This document shows, in pieces, positions 14,716 to 22,917 of a DNA stretch of 27,362 nt (positions within the stretch are counted from its first letter, which is position 1; each line of letters starts with the position of its first letter). The translations under genes and the position numbers were made by a program. The notes beneath the pieces were generated by a model. It did no database searches and was not told the origin of the DNA. It was given only the letters and a program-made list of their open reading frames with translations. This stretch comes from RUG11237 sp964450185. Its GTDB lineage: Bacteria > Bacillota > Clostridia > Lachnospirales > Lachnospiraceae. Location of the stretch: the NCBI GenBank assembly GCA_964450185.1, contig CAYVCL010000040.1, positions 1 to 27,362 on the forward strand. Direction: 5' to 3'.

Positions 14716-17355
14716 GTGAAAAAATATGGTGTAAATGAACTGAGAAAAATGTATCTTGATTTCTTTGAAAGCAAAGAACATCTTGCAATGAAAAGTTTTT
14801 CTCTGATTCCACATAACGATAACAGTTTATTATTAATCAATTCCGGTATGGCACCGTTAAAGCCATATTTTACAGGACAGGAAATACCACCAAAAAAGAG
14901 AGTGACAACCTGTCAGAAATGTATTCGTACTGGTGATATTGAAAACGTAGGAAAAACAGCAAGACACGGTACATTTTTTGAAATGCTTGGAAACTTCTCT
15001 TTCGGAGATTATTTTAAAGAAGAAGCAATTCAGTGGTCATGGGAATTTTTGACAGAAGTGGTGGGACTGGATGCGGACCGCTTGTATCCATCTGTTTATT
15101 TAGATGATGATGAAGCTTTTGAATTATGGAATAAGAAAATCGGTGTTCCGGCAGAAAAGATTACAAGACTTGGAAAAGAAGATAACTTCTGGGAACATGG
15201 TGCAGGTCCTTGTGGTCCATGTTCTGAAATTTACTACGACAGAGGTATCAAATATGGTTGTGGTAAACCGGATTGTAAAGTAGGATGTGACTGTGACCGT
15301 TTTATGGAAATCTGGAACAACGTATTTACACAGTTTGAAAATGACGGAAAAGGAAATTATACAGAGTTAGTACAGAAAAACATCGATACAGGTATGGGAC
15401 TGGAACGTCTTGCAGTAGTAGTGCAGGATGTGGATTCTATTTTTGATGTGGATACACTTCAGGCATTGCGCAACAAAGTATGTGAATTTGCAGGAATTGA
15501 ATACCAGAAAGACGAAAATCAGGACGTATCTATCCGTCTGATTACAGACCATATCCGTTCTGCTACATTTATGATTTCTGACGGAATTATGCCAAACAAC
15601 GAAGGCAGAGGTTATGTACTTCGCCGTCTGATTCGTCGTGCAGCAAGACATGGAAGACTTTTGGGAATCGAAGGAAAATTCTTAGCAAAACTTAGTGAAA
15701 CTGTAATTAGCGGTTCCAAAGACGGTTATCCGGAATTGGAAGAAAAGAAAGAATTTATTTTCAAAGTTTTAACACAGGAAGAAGATAAATTTAATGCTAC
15801 CATTGACCAGGGACTTAGCATTTTAGGTGAAATGGCAGAAGCACTGGAAAAGGAAGGCAAAAAGACTTTAGCAGGAGCGGATGCGTTTAAATTGTACGAT
15901 ACTTACGGATTCCCTCTGGACTTAACAATGGAAATCTTGGAAGAAAAAGGTTTCTCCGTTGATGAAGAAGGCTTTAAAGCAGAAATGGAAGAACAGCGTG
16001 TGAAAGCAAGAACAGCCCGTAAAGTTACAAACTACATGGGTGCTGACGCAACTGTTTATGATAATATTGATGCAGCAGTTACCACAGTATTTACAGGATA
16101 CGATAAATTAGAAGATTCTTCTAAAGTATCTGTTCTTACTACCACAGAAGAAATCGTGGAAGCAATTACCGATGGTGAAGAAGGAACTATCTTTGTAGAT
16201 AATACACCTTTTTATGCAACCATGGGTGGTCAGCAGGGTGACACCGGTGTGATTGTAACAAAGGATGCAGAATTTGAAGTATACGATACCATTAAATTAT
16301 TAGGTGGCAAAGTAGGACATGTAGGTAAGGTTACCAAGGGCATGTTCAAAGTTGGCGATGAAGTAACATTAAAAGTAAACGAAATGGGACGTAACAATAT
16401 CTGTAAGAACCATTCCGCAACTCATTTGTTACAGAAAGCATTAAAAGAAGTGTTAGGTGCGCACGTAGAACAGAAAGGTTCTTTGGTAACTCCTGACAGA
16501 CTTCGTTTTGACTTCTCTCATTTCTCAGCAATGACTGCAGAAGAAATTGCTAAGGTTGAAAGATTAGTAAATGAGAAGATTGCTTGTGCATTGCCTGTTG
16601 TAACTCAGGAAATGGCAATCGAAGAAGCAAAGAAAAGCGGTGCTATGGCTCTCTTTGGTGAAAAATATGGTGATACTGTCCGCGTAGTATCTATGGGAGA
16701 ATTCTCTAAGGAATTATGTGGTGGTACTCATGTATCAAATACTTCTGTAATCAGCGTATTTAAGATTGTATCAGAAGCCGGTGTTGCAGCAAATGTGCGA
16801 AGAATCGAAGCATTGACAGGTGAAGGTGTACTGGCATATTACAAGCAGTTAGAAGAAAAAATAGAAGAAGCTGCGAAGATTGTGAAGACATCACCAGCAG
16901 AGTTAACAGATAAACTGACTCATATGATGGCAGAATTAAAATCATTACAGAGCGAAAATGAATCCTTAAAGAGCAAAGCTGCAAAAGATGCATTGGGCGA
17001 TGTTATGAATCAGGTAAAAGAAGTGAAAGGTGTAAAATTCCTTGCTTCTAACGTAAATGATGTAGACATGAACCAGCTTCGCGATTTAGGCGACGAATTA
17101 AAGGCAAAATTAGGTGAAGGTGTGGTTGTCTTAGTATCAGCAAAAGATGGCAAGGTTAACTTAATTGCCATGGCTACAGACGCTGCTATGAAGGCAGGAG
17201 CTCATGCAGGTAACCTGATTAAAGGAATTGCTTCCGAAGTTGGCGGTGGCGGCGGTGGTCGTCCAAACATGGCTCAGGCAGGCGGTAAAAATCCGGCTGG
17301 AATTGACAAAGCTTTGGCAAAAGCAGAGGAAGTTCTTGCAGAACAGATAAAATAA
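14716..17355 (+). CDS. alaS: Alanyl-tRNA synthetase
   Basis: AlaRS attaches alanine to tRNA-Ala and edits Ser- and Gly-tRNA-Ala. The 879-residue class II enzyme starts with an aminoacylation domain (about 1-240, including CQKCIRTGDIENVGKTARHG), followed by a tRNA-recognition domain (to about 460), the editing domain with zinc ligands HSATH (about 569) and CGGTH (about 672), and a C-terminal DHHA1 oligomerisation domain with a glycine-rich run ending in RPNMAQAGG. All key sites are intact. It starts with GTG 14716 after ACGGAGGA. No convincing terminator follows; the rpsU promoter begins 24 bases downstream, so some read-through into rpsU is possible. Confidence 0.98.
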   Translation: MKKYGVNELRKMYLDFFESKEHLAMKSFSLIPHNDNSLLLINSGMAPLKPYFTGQEIPPKKRVTTCQKCIRTGDIENVGKTARHGTFFEMLGNFSFGDYFKEEAIQWSWEFLTEVVGLDADRLYPSVYLDDDEAFELWNKKIGVPAEKITRLGKEDNFWEHGAGPCGPCSEIYYDRGIKYGCGKPDCKVGCDCDRFMEIWNNVFTQFENDGKGNYTELVQKNIDTGMGLERLAVVVQDVDSIFDVDTLQALRNKVCEFAGIEYQKDENQDVSIRLITDHIRSATFMISDGIMPNNEGRGYVLRRLIRRAARHGRLLGIEGKFLAKLSETVISGSKDGYPELEEKKEFIFKVLTQEEDKFNATIDQGLSILGEMAEALEKEGKKTLAGADAFKLYDTYGFPLDLTMEILEEKGFSVDEEGFKAEMEEQRVKARTARKVTNYMGADATVYDNIDAAVTTVFTGYDKLEDSSKVSVLTTTEEIVEAITDGEEGTIFVDNTPFYATMGGQQGDTGVIVTKDAEFEVYDTIKLLGGKVGHVGKVTKGMFKVGDEVTLKVNEMGRNNICKNHSATHLLQKALKEVLGAHVEQKGSLVTPDRLRFDFSHFSAMTAEEIAKVERLVNEKIACALPVVTQEMAIEEAKKSGAMALFGEKYGDTVRVVSMGEFSKELCGGTHVSNTSVISVFKIVSEAGVAANVRRIEALTGEGVLAYYKQLEEKIEEAAKIVKTSPAELTDKLTHMMAELKSLQSENESLKSKAAKDALGDVMNQVKEVKGVKFLASNVNDVDMNQLRDLGDELKAKLGEGVVVLVSAKDGKVNLIAMATDAAMKAGAHAGNLIKGIASEVGGGGGGRPNMAQAGGKNPAGIDKALAKAEEVLAEQIK

Positions 17356-17378
17356 TTTGATTTTCTTTCGAAAAGTAC

Positions 17379-17406
17379 TTGACGAATGAAAAGAATGTGT
17401 TATAAT
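17379..17406 (+). promoter_or_regulatory. Promoter of rpsU
   Basis: TTGACG (17379-17384) and perfect TATAAT (17401-17406), with a 16-bp spacer and an extended -10 TGT (17398-17400). This is one of the strongest promoters in the window, as expected for a ribosomal protein gene. Confidence 0.88.
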
Positions 17407-17434
17407 CATTAATAGTGCAAAAAAAATACCCAAA

Positions 17435-17462
17435 CAGTTGTATTTAGCACAATACGCAACTG
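17435..17462 (+). promoter_or_regulatory. rpsU leader hairpin next to the ribosome binding region
   Basis: CAGTTG (17435-17440) pairs with CAACTG (17457-17462), and TATT (17441-17444) with AATA (17451-17454), leaving a two-base bulge (CG) and the loop TAGCAC. The stem abuts a purine-rich GGAGGGAGG. The loop GCAC could alternatively pair with GTGC at 17415-17418. A role in translational control of S21 is possible but inferred. Confidence 0.4.
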
Positions 17463-17484
17463 GAGGGAGGTTAGGTGTGATACT

Positions 17485-17661
17485 ATGTCAAATGTAATCG
17501 TAAAAGATAACGAGACTTTAGATAGCGCTTTACGCAGATTCAAAAGAAATTGTGCAAAAGCTGGAATCCAGCAGGAAATTCGTAAAAGAGAACATTACGA
17601 AAAGCCAAGCGTAAAACGTAAGAAAAAATCTGAAGCAGCTAGAAAGCGTAAATATAATTAG
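17485..17661 (+). CDS. rpsU: 30S ribosomal protein S21
   Basis: S21 is a small, basic 30S subunit protein that acts near the anti-Shine-Dalgarno end of 16S rRNA. The 58-residue product has the family's characteristic features: LDSALRRFKRNCAKAGI, EIRKREHYEKPSVKRKKK and a basic tail. The ATG 17485 follows AGGTG (17473-17477); a stronger GGAGGGAGG lies further upstream (17462-17470), with about 14 bases of spacing. It is transcribed from its own promoter and ended by a strong terminator, so it forms a single-gene unit. Confidence 0.97.
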   Translation: MSNVIVKDNETLDSALRRFKRNCAKAGIQQEIRKREHYEKPSVKRKKKSEAARKRKYN

Positions 17662-17671
17662 TGCTATGAAA

Positions 17672-17698
17672 TTCCCCGGCAATGCCGGGGAACTTTTT
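17672..17698 (+). terminator. Rho-independent terminator of rpsU
   Basis: TTCCCCGGC (17672-17680) pairs with GCCGGGGAA (17684-17692) around a three-base loop, followed by CTTTTTAT. This is a textbook GC-rich terminator, 11 bases after the rpsU stop. Confidence 0.95.
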
Positions 17699-17719
17699 AT
17701 GTAAAACTCTTTTTTAGAC

Positions 17720-17748
17720 TTGTCAATCAATTTTTTATAAAGTATAAT
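17720..17748 (+). promoter_or_regulatory. Promoter of the CmpB-family gene
   Basis: TTGTCA (17720-17725) and TATAAT (17743-17748) with a 17-bp spacer, about 34 bases ahead of the start codon. Confidence 0.85.
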
Positions 17749-17781
17749 TTTAAAAGAGGATACATAGTAGGGAGGATTTAA

Positions 17782-18357
17782 ATGATTTGGTCACATGAAA
17801 TGTTTGGTACGGATTTTTACCATGTATTTGCTTGGTTTTGGGTGTATAGCATCTTAGGCTGGCTTGTGGAATCAATTTATATGTCTATATGTTTTAAAAA
17901 GATAACAAACAGGGGAATTATTAGAGGACCGATATGTCCGATTTATGGATTTGGTGCATTGTTTGTATATTTTGCATTGAAGCCTTTGGAAGGACATTAC
18001 GTACTGCTTTATTTTATCGGTGCAATTATGGCAACCTGTGTTGAATTTTTGGCAGCAAAGCTTATGATTCGTTATACAGGCTGTGTCTGGTGGGATTACA
18101 GTGAAAAACCATTTAACTATAAAGGAATTCTCTGCATGGAAAGTACATTAGCATGGGGCTTATACACCATACTGATGTTTGGATTTTTACATAAAGTGGT
18201 AATGGCATTTACAGATAGAATAGGTTTTACAACAGGAAAGGTTTTAATGAGCCTTCTTGCAGCTTATTATGTCATTGCATTTGTACGAGCTATTTCTAAT
18301 TCCAAGAATTTAGGTGGAATTCCTGGTATACAGATGGTAAAAGCAGAAGAAAAATAA
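17782..18357 (+). CDS. CmpB-family putative ABC-transporter type IV membrane protein
   Basis: The 191-residue product matches the pattern of the PF06541 family (named ABC_trans_CmpB), common in Clostridia. Visible features are GWLVESIYMSICFKKITNRG (about 26-45), RGPICPIYGFGA and WDYSEKPFNYKGILC (about 111-125), and about five membrane-spanning stretches. Several residues in these loops (Glu, Arg, Cys, Pro) are strongly conserved in the family from memory. Despite the family name there is no ATPase gene beside it, so a transporter role is not shown; function is unknown. ATG 17782 follows GGGAGGA. It is a single-gene unit with its own promoter and terminator. Confidence 0.85.
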   Translation: MIWSHEMFGTDFYHVFAWFWVYSILGWLVESIYMSICFKKITNRGIIRGPICPIYGFGALFVYFALKPLEGHYVLLYFIGAIMATCVEFLAAKLMIRYTGCVWWDYSEKPFNYKGILCMESTLAWGLYTILMFGFLHKVVMAFTDRIGFTTGKVLMSLLAAYYVIAFVRAISNSKNLGGIPGIQMVKAEEK

Positions 18358-18360
18358 GAG

Positions 18361-18396
18361 AAAAAGGAAAAGCAGGTGTGCTTTTCCTTTTTTTTG
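18361..18396 (+). terminator. Rho-independent terminator after the CmpB-family gene
   Basis: AAAAAGGAAAAGCA (18361-18374) pairs with TGCTTTTCCTTTTT (18379-18392), with loop GGTG and a continuing U-tract to 18396. It begins three bases after the stop codon. Confidence 0.92.
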
Positions 18397-18501
18397 TTGT
18401 GCTCACCAATAAGTGATAGCGTGAGAGGACAAGGTGAATCCACCTACTTGATATTTAAATGAATATATATATTTATAAATTATAAGAATATATGTTCTGG
18501 A

Positions 18502-18530
18502 TTAACAATCCCCTACAAAGGTGGTAAAAT
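18502..18530 (+). promoter_or_regulatory. Promoter of the Cys/His lipoprotein gene
   Basis: TTAACA (18502-18507) and TAAAAT (18525-18530), with a 17-bp spacer and an extended -10 TGG. The upstream 18397-18500 spacer is AT-rich, with two weak hairpins, such as AGGTG/CACCT near 18433-18446, and no visible coding potential. Confidence 0.7.
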
Positions 18531-18562
18531 AATAAAGAAAAAATCAAACAAAGGAGAGAAAT

Positions 18563-19195
18563 ATGAAAAACAAAAAGAGAAACTATAAAAAGGCATTTGC
18601 ATTGTGGCTGATTTTCATGCTGATGTTAAGTGCCTGCGGTTCAACGGGGGATCAGGAAATTGCAGAAAAAAGTCAGCAGATTAGCGAGCTGACTGCGCAG
18701 ATAACTGAAATTTCCACAGAGAATGAAGCATTACAAGAGAAGATAAAAACATATCAGGAAGAGGCAAAAAAATTAGAAGAAGAAAATGCTTCCATAAAGC
18801 AATCTTTAGCTGAGGCGAATACGAAAATAGAAGAATTGTCACAACTAGAGAATCAGCAGGAAGAAATAGAAAAATTAAAGAAACAGATAGAGGAACTAAA
18901 TTCTCAGAATACAAGTAAAGATGCAGAGATTGAAAAACAGCAGGCTGAGGTGACAAAATATCAAGCATCCGCAAGTACGTCAAACAATGCAAATGATAAT
19001 CAGTCAAGTGCAGAAGAAACATATACAGCATCAGAAAAGCAAGAAACCAATAACAGTTACACCGTATATATAACAAAGACAGGTTCTAAATACCATAGAG
19101 ATGGATGCAGATACCTGAAAAATAGTAAGATATCTATCGATAAGAGTAATGCAGAGGCTCAGGGTTATAGTCCATGTAGCGTGTGCAATCCATAA
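18563..19195 (+). CDS. Coiled-coil lipoprotein with C-terminal Cys/His module
   Basis: The 210-residue product begins with a basic n-region and hydrophobic core ending in the lipobox LSAC (Cys at about 25), so it should be lipid-anchored outside the cytoplasm. Residues 35-130 are heptad-like, rich in Glu, Gln, Lys and Leu, predicting a long coiled coil. A Ser/Asn/Thr-rich linker (about 133-163) leads to a C-terminal module with YHRDGC (about 176-181), a SKIS segment, and YSPCSVCNP at the end. Three Cys and one His make this module resemble the small zinc-binding Ada-like motif, often found at the end of secreted nucleases and other surface proteins; that match is by eye. AAGGAGAG precedes the ATG. 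Function unknown; a surface sensor or scaffold is possible. Confidence 0.8.
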   Translation: MKNKKRNYKKAFALWLIFMLMLSACGSTGDQEIAEKSQQISELTAQITEISTENEALQEKIKTYQEEAKKLEEENASIKQSLAEANTKIEELSQLENQQEEIEKLKKQIEELNSQNTSKDAEIEKQQAEVTKYQASASTSNNANDNQSSAEETYTASEKQETNNSYTVYITKTGSKYHRDGCRYLKNSKISIDKSNAEAQGYSPCSVCNP

Positions 19196-19211
19196 AAGAT
19201 TAAGGTAATAT

Positions 19212-19254
19212 AAAAGCATCCCGGAAACATTCGTAATGTGTTCGGGATGCTTTT
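19212..19254. terminator. Shared bidirectional terminator of lipoprotein gene and dacF
   Basis: Bases 19212-19231 pair with 19235-19254 (about 20 bp, one mismatch and one G-U pair), around a three-base loop. The stem contains GCATCCCG and CGGGATGC and is bordered by AAAA on the left and TTTT on the right. It lies between convergent genes ending at 19195 and 19280 and can act in both directions. Confidence 0.85.
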
Positions 19255-19279
19255 AACAAAAAAGAGCTTTTTGCAATCC

Positions 19280-20485
19280 TTATTTCGTCATACCATATCT
19301 TCGAAGCACCTTTTCCAAGCAATCAGAGAACTTCATTTTATCCACAGAGTTACCATAAAGAATATTTACACTGCCGATTTCTTTTCCGTTAAGGGAATAA
19401 ATTGCTTTTCCGGCAATGTCCCCCTTTTGGATGGGAGCGGTATGTACCTCTTTCATTTGAATACTTTTTTGAATACCGCTGATATCAGCACCATTTACAT
19501 CCAGATAATAAAATGGTTCCTCGTACTGGCAGGAAACGGTGTCCTGTACGCCAAAGTTTACAGGTACCTGAGGAAGCGCATCTTTGTTTTCGTCGGTAAA
19601 TAATTTGCATTTGCTATAGCCATAGTTCATCAAAGTGACTGCTTCCTGAAAGCGGACTTTGTGGTCAGGAGCACCCATGATAACTGCGATTAGGTCAATA
19701 CCATCACGACTTGCAGTGGTAGAAACACAATATTTGGCAAGAGAGGTAGAACCTGTCTTCAAACCGGTGGCATATTCATACATTTTTAGGAATTTATTGG
19801 TGTTGGCAAGCCCGAATTCGCTGTCGCCTTTTCGCGTATGGTGAGTGATGGTGTCCATCCAGATAGTAGAATAATTGGTGATTTCGGGATATTTTGTAAT
19901 TAGTTCCCTAGACATTAAAGCTACATCCAAAGCGCTGGATACATGCCCGTCGGTATCTAAACCATTACAGTTTACAAAATGGGTGGAATCCATTCCAAGA
20001 CCTTTGGCACGTTCGTTCATTTTGGCAACGAAGGCTTCTTCACTGCCGCAAATGTGTTCGCTCATGGCAACACAGGCATCGTTGGCACTGGATACGGCGA
20101 TACATTTTATCATGGTGTCTACCGTCTGGGTTTCACCTGCCTCTAAATATACTTGAGAACCACCCATGGAGGCTGCATACTCAGAAACGGTGACAGAATC
20201 TTCCAAATGAATCTCTCCGGCTTCTAAAGCGTCAAAAATCAAAAGCAACGTCATGATTTTAGTAATACTGGCAGGAGGTAGCACTGTGTTAGCATTTTTT
20301 TCGTATAGTACCGTACCGGTGGAAGCCTCCATTAGCACAGCACTGGCAGCAGTTAAGTTTAAGGCATCACTGCTTTCTGTGGCAGCTGTGTTATCTTCAG
20401 TTGCATAAATGGGCAACGTATTCTGAAAAAGAATACAAAGACATAAGAAAAAAGCAATAAAACAGGTTGAAAAACGTTTGAACAT
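19280..20485 (-). CDS. dacF: D-alanyl-D-alanine carboxypeptidase (PBP5/DacF type)
   Basis: This low-molecular-weight penicillin-binding protein trims the terminal D-Ala from peptidoglycan stem peptides. The 401-residue product has a signal peptide (about 1-28, ending IYA), then the serine peptidase S11 domain with the three active-site motifs: SITK (SxxK, in PASITKIMT, about 73), SAN (SxN, in SSANDA, about 134) and KTG (in GLKTGST, about 238). A PBP5-type C-terminal beta domain follows (about 300-385). A basic C-terminal amphipathic end (CLEKVLRRYGMTK) may hold it to the membrane. The ATG follows AAGGGAAAG. It is a monocistronic minus-strand gene, divergent from the metallophosphoesterase gene. 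Confidence 0.95.
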   Translation of the reverse strand: MFKRFSTCFIAFFLCLCILFQNTLPIYATEDNTAATESSDALNLTAASAVLMEASTGTVLYEKNANTVLPPASITKIMTLLLIFDALEAGEIHLEDSVTVSEYAASMGGSQVYLEAGETQTVDTMIKCIAVSSANDACVAMSEHICGSEEAFVAKMNERAKGLGMDSTHFVNCNGLDTDGHVSSALDVALMSRELITKYPEITNYSTIWMDTITHHTRKGDSEFGLANTNKFLKMYEYATGLKTGSTSLAKYCVSTTASRDGIDLIAVIMGAPDHKVRFQEAVTLMNYGYSKCKLFTDENKDALPQVPVNFGVQDTVSCQYEEPFYYLDVNGADISGIQKSIQMKEVHTAPIQKGDIAGKAIYSLNGKEIGSVNILYGNSVDKMKFSDCLEKVLRRYGMTK

Positions 20486-20514
20486 AATTCTTTCCCTTAA
20501 AAAGAACCTTAGTA

Positions 20515-20520
20515 ATTATA
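20515..20520 (-). promoter_or_regulatory. -10 box of the dacF promoter
   Basis: On the minus strand there is a perfect TATAAT here, about 30 bases upstream of the dacF ATG. The matching -35 is weak (TTCATA or similar, 18 bp upstream). A dyad, ACCGTTGAAACAGT at 20526-20539, occupies the spacer and could bind a regulator. Confidence 0.6.
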
Positions 20521-20550
20521 TGAAAACCGTTGAAACAGTATGAAAAAAAC

Positions 20551-20579
20551 TTGAGCATCCTAAGGAAAAAGGGTATAAT
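20551..20579 (+). promoter_or_regulatory. Promoter of the metallophosphoesterase-scpAB unit
   Basis: TTGAGC (20551-20556) and TATAAT (20574-20579), with a 17-bp spacer. It lies upstream of the ATG at 20623 and downstream of an in-frame TTG/ATG extension, which excludes the longer start. Confidence 0.82.
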
Positions 20580-20622
20580 GATTAATAGTGTGTCCGAAAA
20601 TGAAAAAGGGAAGGAGAAATCC

Positions 20623-21501
20623 ATGGACTGGTTAATGGTAATTATGGCGGCAATTCTTGTGATTGCATTGCTTATTATGTTTGAAATATATCGGGAAAGC
20701 AAAAGTTTTGTGACAAAAATTTATGATGTAGGATCAGATGTATTTCAATGGGAAAAATCTCATACAGTTATTTTTGTATCGGATTTACACAACCATAAAT
20801 ATGGGAAAAATAATGAACAGTTATTAAAAGCCATAAAAAAACAGCAGCCTGAGTTTATTCTTGTAGGAGGTGACATTCCGGTAGCGAAACCAGGATATGA
20901 ACTAAATACGGCAATGGATTTTATTGAGAATCTTGCAAAAGAGTATAAAGTGTATTATTCCAATGGAAATCATGAGCATAGAATGAGGCTTTACCCAGAA
21001 ACCTATGGTGATATGTATGAAGTGTATACAAATGCCGTAAAAAAAGCCGGTGTGGATTATCTTATAAATGAAACCAGAAGCATTTGTATAGAAGATGTGA
21101 ACGTGGATATTGTTGGTTTAGAGATAGAGCGTGAATTTTACAAACGACTTTTTCATGAGGAACTTAAAAAAGAAGATATTACTGGTTTGGTGGGTGAAAA
21201 GAATAAGAAAGCTTATACCATTCTTCTTGCACACAATCCGGAATATTTTAAAGCATATGCCCAGTGGGGAGCAGACCTTACGCTGTCCGGTCATGTTCAC
21301 GGAGGTGTTATGTGGCTTCCAGTGGTTGGAGGAGTTATTTCACCAAGTTTAAAATTGTTTCCGAAATACGATGGCGGTAGGAAACGAGAATATGGGAAAG
21401 AAATGATTATCAGCAGAGGATTAGGAGTGCATACCATTCCAATTCGTCTGTTTAATCCCGCAGAACTGGTAGTATTGAGATTGAAACCATGGAAAAAGTA
21501 A
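20623..21501 (+). CDS. Membrane-anchored calcineurin-like metallophosphoesterase (YkuE-like)
   Basis: The 292-residue product starts with one transmembrane helix (about 3-23) and then the metallophosphoesterase fold. The binuclear metal motifs are intact: SDLHNH (DxH, about 51-56), GGDI (about 82), GNHEH (about 114-118), LLAHNP (about 203) and GHVHGG (about 223-228). Topology suggests the catalytic domain is outside the membrane or, if the helix is an uncleaved anchor of inverse orientation, inside; this is unresolved. ATG 20623 was chosen because AAGGAG precedes it and the promoter lies downstream of more distal starts. The family includes phosphodiesterases acting on UDP-diacylglucosamine (LpxH/LpxG-like) and YkuE; the substrate here is unknown. 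It is 17 bases ahead of scpA. Confidence 0.9.
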   Translation: MDWLMVIMAAILVIALLIMFEIYRESKSFVTKIYDVGSDVFQWEKSHTVIFVSDLHNHKYGKNNEQLLKAIKKQQPEFILVGGDIPVAKPGYELNTAMDFIENLAKEYKVYYSNGNHEHRMRLYPETYGDMYEVYTNAVKKAGVDYLINETRSICIEDVNVDIVGLEIEREFYKRLFHEELKKEDITGLVGEKNKKAYTILLAHNPEYFKAYAQWGADLTLSGHVHGGVMWLPVVGGVISPSLKLFPKYDGGRKREYGKEMIISRGLGVHTIPIRLFNPAELVVLRLKPWKK

Positions 21502-21518
21502 GCAGGAGAGGATAATAT

Positions 21519-22283
21519 ATGGACTTAACAGTAAAATTGGAGGCCTTTGAAGGACCGCTGGATCTTTTGCTACATTTGATAGAGAAAAATAAGGTAAATA
21601 TATACGACATACCAATCGTGGAAATTACGGAACAATATTTAGAATACATTCGTGAGATGGAACGTCAGGATTTGAATGTAGTCAGTGAATTTCTGGTAAT
21701 GGCGGCAACCTTGATTGACATTAAATGTAAAATGCTTTTACCAAAAGAGGTGGATGAAGAAGGCGAAGAAATCGATCCAAGAACAGAACTGGTAGAGCAG
21801 TTGTTGGAATACAAGATGTATAAATTTATGGCGGAAGAATTAAAAGACCGTCAGATGGACGCTGGAAGATCTTTGTATAAGAATCCAACCATACCGGAGG
21901 AAGTGTTGAATTATGTGGCACCGGTGGATATTGAAGAGTTGTTGTCCGAAGTTACTTTGAAAAAGTTAAATTCTATTTTCAAGAATGTAATGAAACGGCA
22001 AGAGGACAGAATTGACCCCATTCGAAGTCAGTATGGTAATATCGAAAAAGAAGATGTCAGCATAGAAGATAAATTTATTGATGTAGAACAGTTTATATTA
22101 GAAAACAAAGAGTTTACTTTTAGAGAATTGTTGAACAAGCAGTCCACGAAAATGGAAATTGTAGTTACCTTCATGGTAGTTTTGGAACTGATGAAGGCAG
22201 GAAAAATCAGAATTCTTCAAGAAGAAACCTTTGGAGAAATATATATAACAGTGATGGATGAGGAAAACGGAAATGGAAATTAA
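21519..22283 (+). CDS. scpA: Segregation and condensation protein A
   Basis: ScpA is the kleisin subunit that bridges SMC ATPase heads and carries ScpB, in chromosome condensation and segregation. The 254-residue product has the N-terminal motif FEGPLDLLLHLIEKNKVNIY (about 9-28) and a C-terminal winged-helix region with MEIVVTFMVVLELMKAGKI (about 213-231). The middle region is acidic and linker-like, as usual. ATG 21519 follows AGGAGAGG. It overlaps scpB by 11 bases, so ScpA and ScpB synthesis are probably coupled. Confidence 0.97.
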   Translation: MDLTVKLEAFEGPLDLLLHLIEKNKVNIYDIPIVEITEQYLEYIREMERQDLNVVSEFLVMAATLIDIKCKMLLPKEVDEEGEEIDPRTELVEQLLEYKMYKFMAEELKDRQMDAGRSLYKNPTIPEEVLNYVAPVDIEELLSEVTLKKLNSIFKNVMKRQEDRIDPIRSQYGNIEKEDVSIEDKFIDVEQFILENKEFTFRELLNKQSTKMEIVVTFMVVLELMKAGKIRILQEETFGEIYITVMDEENGNGN

Positions 22284-22842
22284 GAAATATGAAGCAATTA
22301 TAGAGGCATTGCTTTTTACCATGGGTGATTCCGTAGAAATCGGAAGACTTGCGGCCACCATTGGTCATGATGAAGAAACTACAAAAAAGATTATACATAA
22401 TTTAATGGATAAATACGCAGAAGAAGACAGAGGAATTCAGATTATAGAATTAGAGAATTCCTATCAGATGTGTACGAAGAAAGAAATGTATGAACACTTG
22501 ATATTGCTGGCAGCCCAGCCAAAGAAACAAGTATTGACAGATGTATTGCTGGAAACCTTGTCGATTATAGCTTATAAGCAGCCGATTACGAAAATCGAAA
22601 TCGAAAAGATACGTGGTGTAAAATCAGACCATGCAGTAAATAAACTGGTGGAATATAATTTGGTATGTGAACTGGGAAGAAAAGATGCGCCGGGAAGACC
22701 GCTATTGTTCGGAACAACAGAAGAATTCTTAAGATGCTTTGGCGTTCAGTCCATTGATGACTTGCCAACCCTTTCTCAGGATAAAATGGAAGAATTCAAA
22801 ACAGAAGCTGAGCAAGAGGCGCAGCTGCAGTTACAGGTTTAA
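22273..22842 (+). CDS. scpB: Segregation and condensation protein B
   Basis: ScpB binds as a dimer to the ScpA kleisin linker in the SMC-ScpAB complex. The 189-residue product has two winged-helix domains, with AIIEALLFTMGDSVEI near the N-terminus, QPITKIEIEKIRGV (about 104-117) and GRKDAPGRPLLFGTT (about 137-151). I chose ATG 22273 because the GAGGA at 22260-22264 fits it and because family members begin MEIKK; an in-frame ATG at 22258 is possible but has no such site. It ends the operon, and a bidirectional terminator follows. Confidence 0.95.
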   Translation: MEIKKYEAIIEALLFTMGDSVEIGRLAATIGHDEETTKKIIHNLMDKYAEEDRGIQIIELENSYQMCTKKEMYEHLILLAAQPKKQVLTDVLLETLSIIAYKQPITKIEIEKIRGVKSDHAVNKLVEYNLVCELGRKDAPGRPLLFGTTEEFLRCFGVQSIDDLPTLSQDKMEEFKTEAEQEAQLQLQV

Positions 22843-22860
22843 TTGTAAAGGGAAAATAAT

Positions 22861-22904
22861 AAAAAGCTGTAGATTGGTGGGGAATCCACAACCTACAGCT
22901 TTTT
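22861..22904. terminator. Bidirectional terminator between scpB and the HAD gene
   Basis: AAAAAGCTGTAG (22861-22872) pairs with its complement at 22893-22904, and the inner part forms additional pairs (TTGG/CCAA-type). The left side on the minus strand is followed by TTTTTATTATTTT, and on the plus strand by TTTTTGT. It serves scpB and the convergent gene ending at 22918. Confidence 0.88.
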
Positions 22905-22917
22905 GTATGATAATTAG

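Noticed and set aside
20530..20622. Longer start for the metallophosphoesterase
   Set aside because: It would precede the promoter -10 box at 20574-20579.
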